64,000 nucleotides of DNA from Bacillus sp. V5-8f (lineage in GTDB: Bacteria; Bacillota; Bacilli; Bacillales; DSM-1321): NCBI RefSeq assembly GCF_002863565.1, contig NZ_PGUW01000015.1:111365-175364 (forward strand), given 5' to 3'. Position numbers and translations under genes: made by a program. The notes beneath the pieces were generated by a model. It had not been told where the DNA came from, ran no database searches, and saw only the letters and a program-made list of their open reading frames with translations. Positions 57,325 through 64,000 of the stretch are shown here, piece after piece (the stretch's first letter is position 1; the number at the start of each line of letters is the position of its first letter).

Positions 57325-57642
57325 TTATTTTTGGCCAGCTTGAATCGTACCAGTAGAATTTCCAATTTTTCTTACAGCTTCGTGAACGGGTAACTTGCCT
57401 GATGGATTTTCATTATAATATTCGTCCAACTTATCAATAAAATAATATTCCTCAACAATTATGGTTAATCCACTGCCTCGTAGCTTTTCCAATTCTGTTG
57501 TAACCAGAATATGTTTTTGATTTCTATCTAGTGAGTTCCAATATTCTGCAGGTGACATACCATTAAATTCATGATCATTACAAGCAACCATAATAAAAAT
57601 CATTATAAAAGGTAAAGCAAATACATTAAATTTTCTAAGCAT
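57325..57642 (-). CDS. Small lipoprotein
   Basis: 105 residues. Signal LRKFNVFALPFIMIFIMVAC with a lipobox ending MVAC at about residue 21, so the mature protein should be lipid-anchored to the membrane outside. The mature 85 residues are hydrophilic (SPAEYWNSLDRNQKHILVTT, then an IDKLDEYYNENP segment). No family recognised. Confidence 0.7.
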   Translation of the reverse strand: MLRKFNVFALPFIMIFIMVACNDHEFNGMSPAEYWNSLDRNQKHILVTTELEKLRGSGLTIIVEEYYFIDKLDEYYNENPSGKLPVHEAVRKIGNSTGTIQAGQK

Positions 57643-57881
57643 CCCAATCTCCTATGTTTTTCCACAATGACTTGGTCGTAGATAAGTAAAACTTGCTCCT
57701 TGCAATACTTCCTTTTTATTGTACTAAACTTTCACAGCACTGACTATCATACGAGTTTTTTGTTTTTCTCTCCTGTTATTCCCCACCAACACGAGGCAAT
57801 AAAATTCTTTTAAGAAAATAAATATCCCTAGGTTGTAAATAATATGGGTAATTACCCAGATAAGTGTTTGAAGGAGAACAG

Positions 57882-58904
57882 ATGGAGAGAAATACCGCGA
57901 TTGATTTTATAAAGTTCTTTGCCATTTCTGCTGTTTTAATCATTCATATATTCCCTAGAGACAACCAGATGGGATTATTTGTTCTTGATAACCTGTCAAG
58001 ATTTGCCGTGCCTTTTTTCTTTATTGCGTCCGGCTATTTTTTCGGTAACAAGATTTTGCAGACAAGTGACGCACATCTTTATTTTAAGAAGTACATTGTT
58101 AAAATTATTAAACTTTATATATCATGGCTGATCTTTTATATGATATATGATTTTTTTACTGATTTTGGAAAAGGTGCTGATTTTCAAAAAACAGTTCAGA
58201 ATTATTTAAGCCGCGTTTCCCTTATTGATCTCATTTATTATGGTGGTGGTACGAGCGGATACCAGTTGTGGTTTTTAACTGCATTAATTTGGAGCCTTAC
58301 AATTGTTTTTATATGCTTAAAGCTTAAAAAAATAAAGCTCCTTTTAAGCGTAAGCTTCATTTTGCATCTTATAGGCCTTTTCGGGCAATCTTATTCTGTT
58401 TTCTTCGATTTTCCTGAAAGTACCCGTGATCCTTTGTTTTTTGGTCTTTTTTATACCACCATGGGCTGCTTCTTTGTTGTTGAAAGGAGCTTTATAAAGG
58501 CAAGAACATTATCTACAAGAACCTGCTTATCCTTGATTGGTGTGTTCTCTGTTATGCAGGTTACAGAAGGATATATTTTAGAAAAGATGATGTCAGGCAA
58601 TCACGGAGAATATTTTATTTCTACTATCTTTTTATCAGCCTTTCTTTTTCTATTTTCCTTGCAAAATCCTACATTAGGTAAGGGAATGTTCATAACGAAA
58701 ATAGGGGCAAGAGCTGTAGGGATCTATATTGTTCATGTATTCTTTATCAATCTGTTTGATTTGTTTTTATCGGGTTTGCTAACGAAGGAAATAGGTGACA
58801 ATTTATTCGTAAATCTAATAAAGGTCTCTGTTATATTTTCTATATCGTATGTAGCTTATGATCTTCTTCAAGAATTAAAAAGATCATTAAGGGAACTATG
58901 GTAA
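57882..58904 (+). CDS. Acyltransferase 3 family membrane protein
   Basis: 340 residues from ATG 57882, with AAGGAGA 4 bases upstream. About 10 predicted helices. Family start RNTAIDFIKFFAISAVLIIH with the catalytic-type His in LIIHIFPRDN, then RFAVPFFFIASGYFFGNKIL near 41 and SGYQLWFLTALIW near 128. Such integral proteins O-acylate sugars, peptidoglycan or teichoic polymers; the target is not shown by the neighbours. Confidence 0.9.
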   Translation: MERNTAIDFIKFFAISAVLIIHIFPRDNQMGLFVLDNLSRFAVPFFFIASGYFFGNKILQTSDAHLYFKKYIVKIIKLYISWLIFYMIYDFFTDFGKGADFQKTVQNYLSRVSLIDLIYYGGGTSGYQLWFLTALIWSLTIVFICLKLKKIKLLLSVSFILHLIGLFGQSYSVFFDFPESTRDPLFFGLFYTTMGCFFVVERSFIKARTLSTRTCLSLIGVFSVMQVTEGYILEKMMSGNHGEYFISTIFLSAFLFLFSLQNPTLGKGMFITKIGARAVGIYIVHVFFINLFDLFLSGLLTKEIGDNLFVNLIKVSVIFSISYVAYDLLQELKRSLRELW

Positions 58905-59085
58905 GAATGTTTTTTTTAGTTTGTGTTCACGATGGTGAAAAAAATCGATTCCCTAGTGCTGTTTTTATAAAAAAACAAAGGTTCTCTGTCCATGGATGGA
59001 ATATCCTCACCACTTTATCTCATTGCCAGATTTTTCGGAAAACCACATCGTTTTCTAAACAAATGATTGTTTTTTTAAAAAAACA

Positions 59086-59114
59086 TTGACGAATAAAGGT
59101 CTGACCTTTAAAAT
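59086..59114 (+). promoter_or_regulatory. Sigma-A promoter of the adenine deaminase leader
   Basis: TTGACG, a 17-base spacer and TAAAAT. The start is expected near 59121, about ten bases before the purine aptamer. Confidence 0.7.
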
Positions 59115-59130
59115 GATCGAAATAACTAAA

Positions 59131-59205
59131 ATCACTCGTATAATCTTGGAAATACGGTCCAAGAGTCTCTACCGAACTACCGTAAATAGTTGGACTACGA
59201 GAGAT
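59131..59205 (+). ncRNA. Purine riboswitch, guanine class
   Basis: Core order: CTCGTATAATCTTGGA, loop AATACGG, TCCAAGAGTCTCTACC, loop CCGTAAA, and GGACTACGAG closing P1. The residue equal to xpt C74 is C (GACTAC), which selects guanine or hypoxanthine rather than adenine. P3 has one G-G mismatch. It lies in the leader of adenine deaminase, and downstream bases show a ribosome-site switch. Confidence 0.9.
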
Positions 59206-59247
59206 GAACGCAATTTCTATCGAAATTTTTCATAGGTTCTTCTCTTT

Positions 59248-59283
59248 TAGTCTAACTACTTCTTATCTAGAGAAAGGAGTAGT
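59248..59283 (+). promoter_or_regulatory. Ribosome-site sequestering helix of the guanine riboswitch
   Basis: ACTACTTCTT (59255-59264) pairs with AAGGAGTAGT (59274-59283) and would hide the AAAGGAG ribosome site. TAGTCTAACT (59248-59257) can instead pair with AGTTGGACTA (59188-59197) in the aptamer 3' arm, which opens the site. Ligand binding should therefore turn translation off. Confidence 0.65.
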
Positions 59284-59287
59284 CATC

Positions 59288-61051
59288 ATGTCCACAATAA
59301 ATTACACTACGCAAATCGAAGCTGCCAGCAAAAAAATTCCAGCTGATATAGTCATTAAAAATGGAAAAATCATCGATATTTTTAATCTTGAAATTATAGA
59401 AGGGGACGTTGCCATTTCAGGAGGGATGATTGTCGGAATTGGAGATTATAATGGGCATAAAATCATAGATGCAAAAGGCCGTTATATTTCTCCGTCCTTC
59501 ATCGATAGCCATGTGCATATTGAATCCTCAATGGTAACACCGAGAGAATTTTCAAAGCTTGTAATCCCACACGGTGTTACAACGGTAATTACCGATCCAC
59601 ACGAAATAGCTAATGTTGCAGGTGTGAAAGGAATTCAATTCATGCTAGATGATTCTGAAGGCCTTCCCCTGGACGTCATGGTGATGCTCCCTTCGAGTGT
59701 GCCTGCTACTCCTTTTGAAAGCAGCGGTGCTGTTCTCAATGCCAAAGATTTAAAATCATTTTATGAGCATCCTCGAGTCATTGGCTTAGCTGAAGTTATG
59801 GATTTTCCTTCAGTCAGGGATTGTTCCCCCGAAATGCTTGGTAAACTGATGGATGCTTCCTCCCAAAAAGCTATTATAGATGGCCATGCAGCAGGATTGG
59901 ATATAACAGGCCTCAATATATACCGTACAGCCGGCATCATGACCGATCATGAAAGTACGACTGCAACAGATGCCTTGGAACGGTTGAAGCGAGGAATGTA
60001 TGTATTGATTCGTGAAGGCTCGGTCGCCAGAGATTTAAAAGCTTTACTTCCTGTTGTGAATGAACGAAATGCCCGCCGTTGTTTGTTTTGTACGGACGAC
60101 AAACATTTAGACGATATTCTTGTAGAAGGATCTGTCGATTATAATATCCGCCTTGCCATTGAAGAAGGGCTGGATCCCTTGCTAGCCATACAAATGGCTT
60201 CACTAAATGCCGCAGAATGTTATGGATTAAAAGGAAAAGGAGCAATTGCTCCTGGTTATGAAGCAGATTTCCTCCTATTAGATGACTTGAAGACGGTAGA
60301 GATTTTTCAAGTATACAAGAACGGTGAATTAGTAGCGGAGGAAGGGGAATATAAAAATATCTTATCTCAACATGATTCGATAGCTGAAGAGCTGACAGGC
60401 TCTGTTCATATTCCTCCTCTAGCTCGTGAAGATTTACAAATAACGATGAAAAAACATTTGGCCAATGTCATACAAATAATTCCTAACAGCCTAACTACAA
60501 ACCATCTGGTGGAATCAGTCGACATGAATGGGGAAACGTTTATTCCTTCAATTGAAAAAGATTTTTTGAAATTAGCAGTGATCGAACGCCACCATGACAC
60601 TGGAAATATCGGACTAGGAATCGTAAATGGATTTCGTCTTACTGGAGGGGCGATAGCCACAACCATTGCCCATGATTCCCATAATCTTGTAGTAGTCGGC
60701 ACAAACGACGACGATATGCTTCAAGCAATCAAGGAGTTGAAAAAGCTAGATGGCGGAATTACAGTTGTAAGAAACAAGCAAACCATTGCATCACTATCTC
60801 TGCCTATTGGAGGGCTTATGACAAATGATTCATTTCATCAAGTGGATAAATCACTAAAGGGTCTTGATTTAGCTTTACAACAAATTGGCGCCCCAAACAC
60901 ATTTAATCCATTACTTACACTTTCATTTTTGACCTTACCAGTAATTCCAAAGCTGAAACTAACGGATAAAGGACTCTTTAACGTCGAAACCTTTGAACAT
61001 ATCACAGTCGAAGCGTTTCCTATGAAAATAACCTCAAGTCTTGGTAATTAG
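59288..61051 (+). CDS. ade: Adenine deaminase
   Basis: 587 residues from ATG 59288, which has AAAGGAGTAG upstream; the longer frame from 59204 runs through the riboswitch and is not the start. Amidohydrolase metal motifs: DSHVHIESSMVTPREF near 90, ITDPHEIANVAG near 117, IDGHAAGLDITG near 197, MTDHESTTATDA near 218, and FCTDDKHLDD near 275. It deaminates adenine to hypoxanthine. Guanine-class riboswitch in the leader means the gene is tied to guanine/hypoxanthine level. Confidence 0.95.
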   Translation: MSTINYTTQIEAASKKIPADIVIKNGKIIDIFNLEIIEGDVAISGGMIVGIGDYNGHKIIDAKGRYISPSFIDSHVHIESSMVTPREFSKLVIPHGVTTVITDPHEIANVAGVKGIQFMLDDSEGLPLDVMVMLPSSVPATPFESSGAVLNAKDLKSFYEHPRVIGLAEVMDFPSVRDCSPEMLGKLMDASSQKAIIDGHAAGLDITGLNIYRTAGIMTDHESTTATDALERLKRGMYVLIREGSVARDLKALLPVVNERNARRCLFCTDDKHLDDILVEGSVDYNIRLAIEEGLDPLLAIQMASLNAAECYGLKGKGAIAPGYEADFLLLDDLKTVEIFQVYKNGELVAEEGEYKNILSQHDSIAEELTGSVHIPPLAREDLQITMKKHLANVIQIIPNSLTTNHLVESVDMNGETFIPSIEKDFLKLAVIERHHDTGNIGLGIVNGFRLTGGAIATTIAHDSHNLVVVGTNDDDMLQAIKELKKLDGGITVVRNKQTIASLSLPIGGLMTNDSFHQVDKSLKGLDLALQQIGAPNTFNPLLTLSFLTLPVIPKLKLTDKGLFNVETFEHITVEAFPMKITSSLGN

Positions 61052-61060
61052 CATCGCGAT

Positions 61061-61101
61061 GAAGCGCCCCCTGATAACTATACAGGGGGCGCTTCACTTA
61101 C
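61061..61101. terminator. Terminator after adenine deaminase
   Basis: GAAGCGCCCCCTG and CAGGGGGCGCTTC, a perfect 13-bp stem, followed by ACTTACAA; the T tract is short. Confidence 0.7.
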
Positions 61102-61176
61102 AATAAATCATCTTCTTAAAACAGCATAGCTTTTATGAAGTGTCCTTTGCAAAGTGTATTCGAGAATCAGTATTTA

Positions 61177-61374
61177 TTATTTTTCAACCCACTTCCCATC
61201 ACTATCTTTTTTATATTTATGTTTGACGGCACTCCAGGCTACTTTAAATGCAGTTTCTTCTTCTTTATATTCCTCGCTGGCGGAGTTGAAAGCCTCTTTA
61301 AAAATTTCTTGGGCATGGTGGGGTAAGTTCTCTTTTACTGAATCTGGAAGTTCATTCAAGGAACTATAGGGCAT
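61177..61374 (-). CDS. ChaB family protein
   Basis: 65 residues. LNELPDSVKENLPHHAQEIF at residues 7-26, AFNSASEEY, then AFKVAWSAVKHKYKKDSDGK closely follow the ChaB helix pattern. ChaB is named from the E. coli cation-transport locus, but its function is unclear; in Bacillus it is a small stress-associated protein. An AAAAGGAGGA site lies 4 bases before the ATG. Confidence 0.9.
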   Translation of the reverse strand: MPYSSLNELPDSVKENLPHHAQEIFKEAFNSASEEYKEEETAFKVAWSAVKHKYKKDSDGKWVEK

Positions 61375-61647
61375 GGCATATCCTCCTTTTCCTATTTTTA
61401 TTTCTTTTACCTGAAATTCATCATTTTAAACAATGCAGACATAAGCCTAGGAGGAGGCGAAAATATTTTTTGATTGGCTAAGAAACCGTAAATAAGAGAA
61501 GGCAAGTAGATTTTATAATAAAAGATTTCTAGTTTCATTTCTGCACACAGCTATAGAATTATATGATAATGTAGACTTGGAAGTTTTGTCCCCATAATAC
61601 ATATTAAATTTAATAGAAAGTTGCTAATTGAAAGTGGTGTTGTGCTA

Positions 61648-62946
61648 ATGAATAAACAGTTTCGCTCGGTGACCTTTTTTTCTTCCATTCAATGGCTTTT
61701 TTTTATTTTTGCAAACACGGTAGTTGTGCCGATTTCAGTAGCGTCAGTGTTTGAGCTGAGTCCAGATACAGTAGGGAGCATGTTAAGGGCTTCGCTGATT
61801 ATTACCGGGGCAGCTTGTATGCTGCAAGGCTGGCTGGGTCACAGGCTTCCAATTATGGAAGGACATTCAGGGTTGCTGTGGGGGGTCATTTTGAATCTTG
61901 GGATGTCGGCTTCTGCACTGGGAATGAGCCTACAGGAAATTGGCGGAGGCATTGCTACAGGGATATTGCTAGCTTGTGGTGTTACCTTGTTGTTTGCCAT
62001 TTTCAATGGAATACCCATTCTTCAATCAATTTTTAGCCCGATGGTGATGACTGTCTATCTCTTTTTATTGACCTTTCAGCTGATTTTTATCTTTTTTAAA
62101 GGAATGCTGGAGGTCGCAGATAATGGAACAATCGATATTGCTATTAGCCTATTATCTGTAGCGATTGTTGTACTTGTCAGCGTGTTAAAAATTAAAGGAA
62201 ATAAGGCCTTAAGTAATTTCTCAATCCTCATTGGACTTTTGGTTGGCTGGCTGGTGTATGCCCTGCTCTTTCCAAATGAAATAAAGCAGCCTCCACAATC
62301 AGGCGGATTTTCATTTTCATTGTTCCCATTAGGAAAACCGAACCTTCAATTTGGCATCATTGGTGTTACGTTTTTTGCGTGTGTAATGAACCTGACTAAC
62401 ACAATGGCATCAATAAAAGCTGGTGCAGCAATCACTCAGGAAAATCCGACCGCAAAGCAATATCGTTCATCAATGGCGGTCACTTCAGTTTTTACTGCCA
62501 TTGGAACAGGGTTTGGATTAGTGCCATATACTCCCTTTACCTCTTCTATCGGATTTTTGCAAAGCACCCGGATTTTCGAGCGGAAACCGTTCTTCATCGG
62601 GGGAGGGCTATTAACATTAATGGGCCTTGTTCCGGTATTGGGTTCCTTTTTGTCCACCATGCCTGTCACAATTGGTAACGCTGTTTTATTTGTTGCTTAT
62701 TTACAGTTATTCGGAACTGCCTACAGTAGTATAAACGGAAGCACCTTTAATTCGAATACCATTTTTAGGTTGGCAGCCCCATTGCTCGTAGGGATTTCAC
62801 TAATGAATTGCCCAGCGTCGATGTTCACTAGTCTCCCTATGTTTATTCAGCCATTTATCTCAAATGGTTTGATCATGGGAGTGCTGCTTTCCATTGTTCT
62901 TGAAAAATTCGTTAATTGGCAAGAATATGAACTGGAAAGGAACTGA
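61648..62946 (+). CDS. NCS2-family uracil/xanthine permease
   Basis: 432 residues, about 12 helices. ATG 61648 begins MNKQFRSVTFFSSIQWLFFI. Marks include PIMEGHSGLLWGVIL near 80 and the C-terminal NCS2 segments FGLVPYTPFTSSIGF and NAVLFVAYLQLFG. It likely imports a purine or pyrimidine base with protons. Near ade, so a shared role in purine salvage is possible, but there is no purine aptamer in its leader and no good ribosome site. Confidence 0.9.
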   Translation: MNKQFRSVTFFSSIQWLFFIFANTVVVPISVASVFELSPDTVGSMLRASLIITGAACMLQGWLGHRLPIMEGHSGLLWGVILNLGMSASALGMSLQEIGGGIATGILLACGVTLLFAIFNGIPILQSIFSPMVMTVYLFLLTFQLIFIFFKGMLEVADNGTIDIAISLLSVAIVVLVSVLKIKGNKALSNFSILIGLLVGWLVYALLFPNEIKQPPQSGGFSFSLFPLGKPNLQFGIIGVTFFACVMNLTNTMASIKAGAAITQENPTAKQYRSSMAVTSVFTAIGTGFGLVPYTPFTSSIGFLQSTRIFERKPFFIGGGLLTLMGLVPVLGSFLSTMPVTIGNAVLFVAYLQLFGTAYSSINGSTFNSNTIFRLAAPLLVGISLMNCPASMFTSLPMFIQPFISNGLIMGVLLSIVLEKFVNWQEYELERN

Positions 62947-63064
62947 ACGGTCTAGTTCTGGTAAGAAGAGCGGCATTGGAATGATTAGATAGAATCATCT
63001 ATCTTAGTTTTGGAAACAGCTAGACTTTTCAAAACCCTCTCAAAAGTTCACTTTTGTTTTTTCT

Positions 63065-63090
63065 GATTGAAGTCCTGAATGATAGGGTAT
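63065..63090 (+). promoter_or_regulatory. Candidate sigma-B promoter
   Basis: GATTGA, 14 bases, GGGTAT. The -10 fits sigma-B (GGGTAT); the -35 matches GTTTAA at four of six bases. It lies 36 bases before the YflT-like stress gene. Confidence 0.45.
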
Positions 63091-63125
63091 TAAAGAAATA
63101 CATCATTCTAAAGGAGTTAATCAAC

Positions 63126-63584
63126 ATGGAAAAAAGAGTAGTAGGTGTTTACCAAAATGAAAGACAGGCAAATGAAGCGGTGAATGATTTAAAGGCGAAG
63201 GGCTATAGTATGGAGGAAATATCGATTGTTGCAAAAAATATTGAAGAATTAGGCCCGGATGCTGAACAGGTACAGCCTAAAAAAACTGATCAAATGCTTG
63301 CTGGAGCTACAGCAGGGGGAGTAATCGGTATTACAGGCCTTTTAGTCGGTATGAGTGCCCTTGCCGTTCCTGGCATCGGGCCGATTGTCGCAGCTGGTCC
63401 GATCTTTTCGGTGCTGGGCGGTGCTGTTGCTGGAGCTGCCTCCAATGAAGGCGGATTGATGGGAGCCTTGAAAGAAATGGGGCTTTCTGAAGAAGAAGCC
63501 CGACAATATGAAGGCGAAGTGAGGGACGGAAAAATCCTCGTCCTGGTGGAGAGACAACAAAAAAACCCGTCTACATTGCAATAA
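63126..63584 (+). CDS. General stress protein 17M-like (YflT family)
   Basis: 152 residues from ATG 63126, with AAAGGAG upstream. The N-terminal 50 residues are the YflT/GSP17M domain (VVGVYQNERQANEAVNDLKA); a glycine-rich hydrophobic centre (ATAGGVIGITGLLVGMSALA, then a GPIVAAGPIFSVLGGAVAGA run) may insert in or lie on a membrane, and a C-terminal GLSEEEARQYEGEVRDGKIL follows. Family members are induced by general stress through sigma-B, in keeping with the promoter candidate at 63065. Function unknown. Confidence 0.88.
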   Translation: MEKRVVGVYQNERQANEAVNDLKAKGYSMEEISIVAKNIEELGPDAEQVQPKKTDQMLAGATAGGVIGITGLLVGMSALAVPGIGPIVAAGPIFSVLGGAVAGAASNEGGLMGALKEMGLSEEEARQYEGEVRDGKILVLVERQQKNPSTLQ

Positions 63585-63891
63585 AATCTAAAAAGCAAGT
63601 AAATAAGAATATAAAAGCGTGGCTACTGTCAGTCTAACCATTGGAAGCTTTATGAAAGTATGGAGTAGGTTTAAGTAAACGATAACCGCCGTTCAACATT
63701 TAATTAAATAATTAATTTATACTTCATACAAGAAACCATTCTAAAAAAAGCACGTTTTGACGGATTTGTAGATACATCGTGATAAAGTTTATCCTAGTAG
63801 TTGTCGAATCATGGTGGACTTTACGTCAATAAAAAAGGTCTATTGTTCCTTTAAACAAGGTGAGGTGACCCCAAAAAGTTAGAGTTTTATA
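63585..63891. other. Intergenic stretch and IS right end
   Basis: About 260 AT-rich bases without signal, then the insertion sequence end. The terminal-repeat-like GAGGTGACCCCAAAAAGTTA begins near 63861. Confidence 0.45.
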
Positions 63892-64000
63892 TTAAGCAGC
63901 TAATTGGCTGGTATGGATGCGGTATTGAACCGGACTCATGCCTGCCAATTTTTGCTTTATACGCTTGTTATTATAATAAATAATTGATATACTCTTCAAT
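63861..64000 (-). mobile_element. IS3-family (IS150-like) insertion sequence, end only
   Basis: The terminus near 63861-63885 (GTGACCCCAAAAAGTTAGAG) resembles the TGACCCCAAAAAGT ends of IS3-family elements. The transposase C-terminus lies inside. The rest is outside the window. Confidence 0.75.
63892..64000 (-). pseudogene. IS3-family transposase C-terminus with frameshift
   Basis: The minus-strand end reads YYNNKRIKQKLAGMSPVQYR then IHTSQLAA-stop, the standard IS3 orfB/rve C-terminus. Just before it the frame is broken: EEYINY runs in one frame and YYNNKRI in the next because of four extra bases in AATTATTTATTATAAT. Without those bases the sequence reads EEYINYYNNKRIKQ. So this copy is probably inactive. 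Confidence 0.7.

Noticed and set aside
59204..59287. Longer N-terminus for adenine deaminase
   Set aside because: These codons run through the riboswitch platform; the ATG at 59288 has the ribosome site and fits the family start.
61375..61647. Purine riboswitch in front of the NCS2 permease
   Set aside because: Expected from the neighbouring ade leader, but the aptamer core words are not present.

Overview
The window reads as chromosome of a low-GC, Gram-positive, aerobic spore-former of the Bacillaceae. The evidence is strong AGGAGG-type ribosome sites, a Bacillus-type methionine salvage set with a RuBisCO-like enolase, an RsbR stressosome protein, a YflT-type stress protein, and an anaerobic cobalamin operon whose gene order and peculiarities (CbiH fused to a redox domain, His-tailed CbiX, CbiE-CbiT fusion) resemble the known Priestia megaterium cobI operon. 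The genus cannot be fixed from the sequence alone.

Layout. 1-1664: end of a ferric-siderophore ABC transporter plus a FhuF-like reductase. 1665-5640: sparse accessory DNA with a rhodanese, small hypotheticals and a decayed YdjC/ChbG deacetylase. 5724-12503: divergent methionine salvage genes (mtnD-B-X-W-E leftward, mtnK-A rightward). 12909-22890: S-adenosylmethionine synthetase, two spermidine-synthase-like proteins, bifunctional homocysteine methyltransferase/MTHF reductase, cobalamin-dependent MetH, and SpeD. Together these can run SAM to decarboxylated SAM to polyamine plus MTA, then back to methionine and SAM; only the MTA nucleosidase is absent. 23695-26208: aromatic-acid-type MFS transporter with a tiny overlapping ORF, and a LysR regulator. 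26467-28542: TPP riboswitch and thiC. 28826-30054: PhzF and a small hypothetical. 30233-42466: two tandem, nearly identical cobalamin riboswitches, each with its own terminator, then a 12-gene cobalamin operon. 42872-51327: mixed genes (aromatic acid exporter family, RsbR paralogue, chemotaxis receptor, dehalogenase-like hydrolase) and a decayed FAD oxidoreductase. 51393-56480: a sigma-54 controlled operon (C45 hydrolase, sodium symporter, 42-residue membrane protein, DUF1445 protein) divergent from its PAS/sigma-54 activator. 56675-63581: GNAT, lipoprotein, acyltransferase, guanine-riboswitch-controlled adenine deaminase, ChaB, NCS2 permease, stress protein. 63892-64000: end of an IS3-family transposase.

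Main points of interest: three mtn genes (mtnE, mtnA, mtnB) appear to start at AUU, AUU and AUA, each at a proper distance from a ribosome site; duplicated B12 riboswitches; a SAM/polyamine/methionine cycle gathered in one locus with divergent SpeE- and SpeD-like enzymes; a well-marked sigma-54 uptake/hydrolysis operon; a C74 (guanine-class) aptamer on adenine deaminase with a visible ribosome-site switching helix; and two small ORFs of 42-43 residues tied to transporters. No S-box or T-box leader was seen in front of any methionine gene here.
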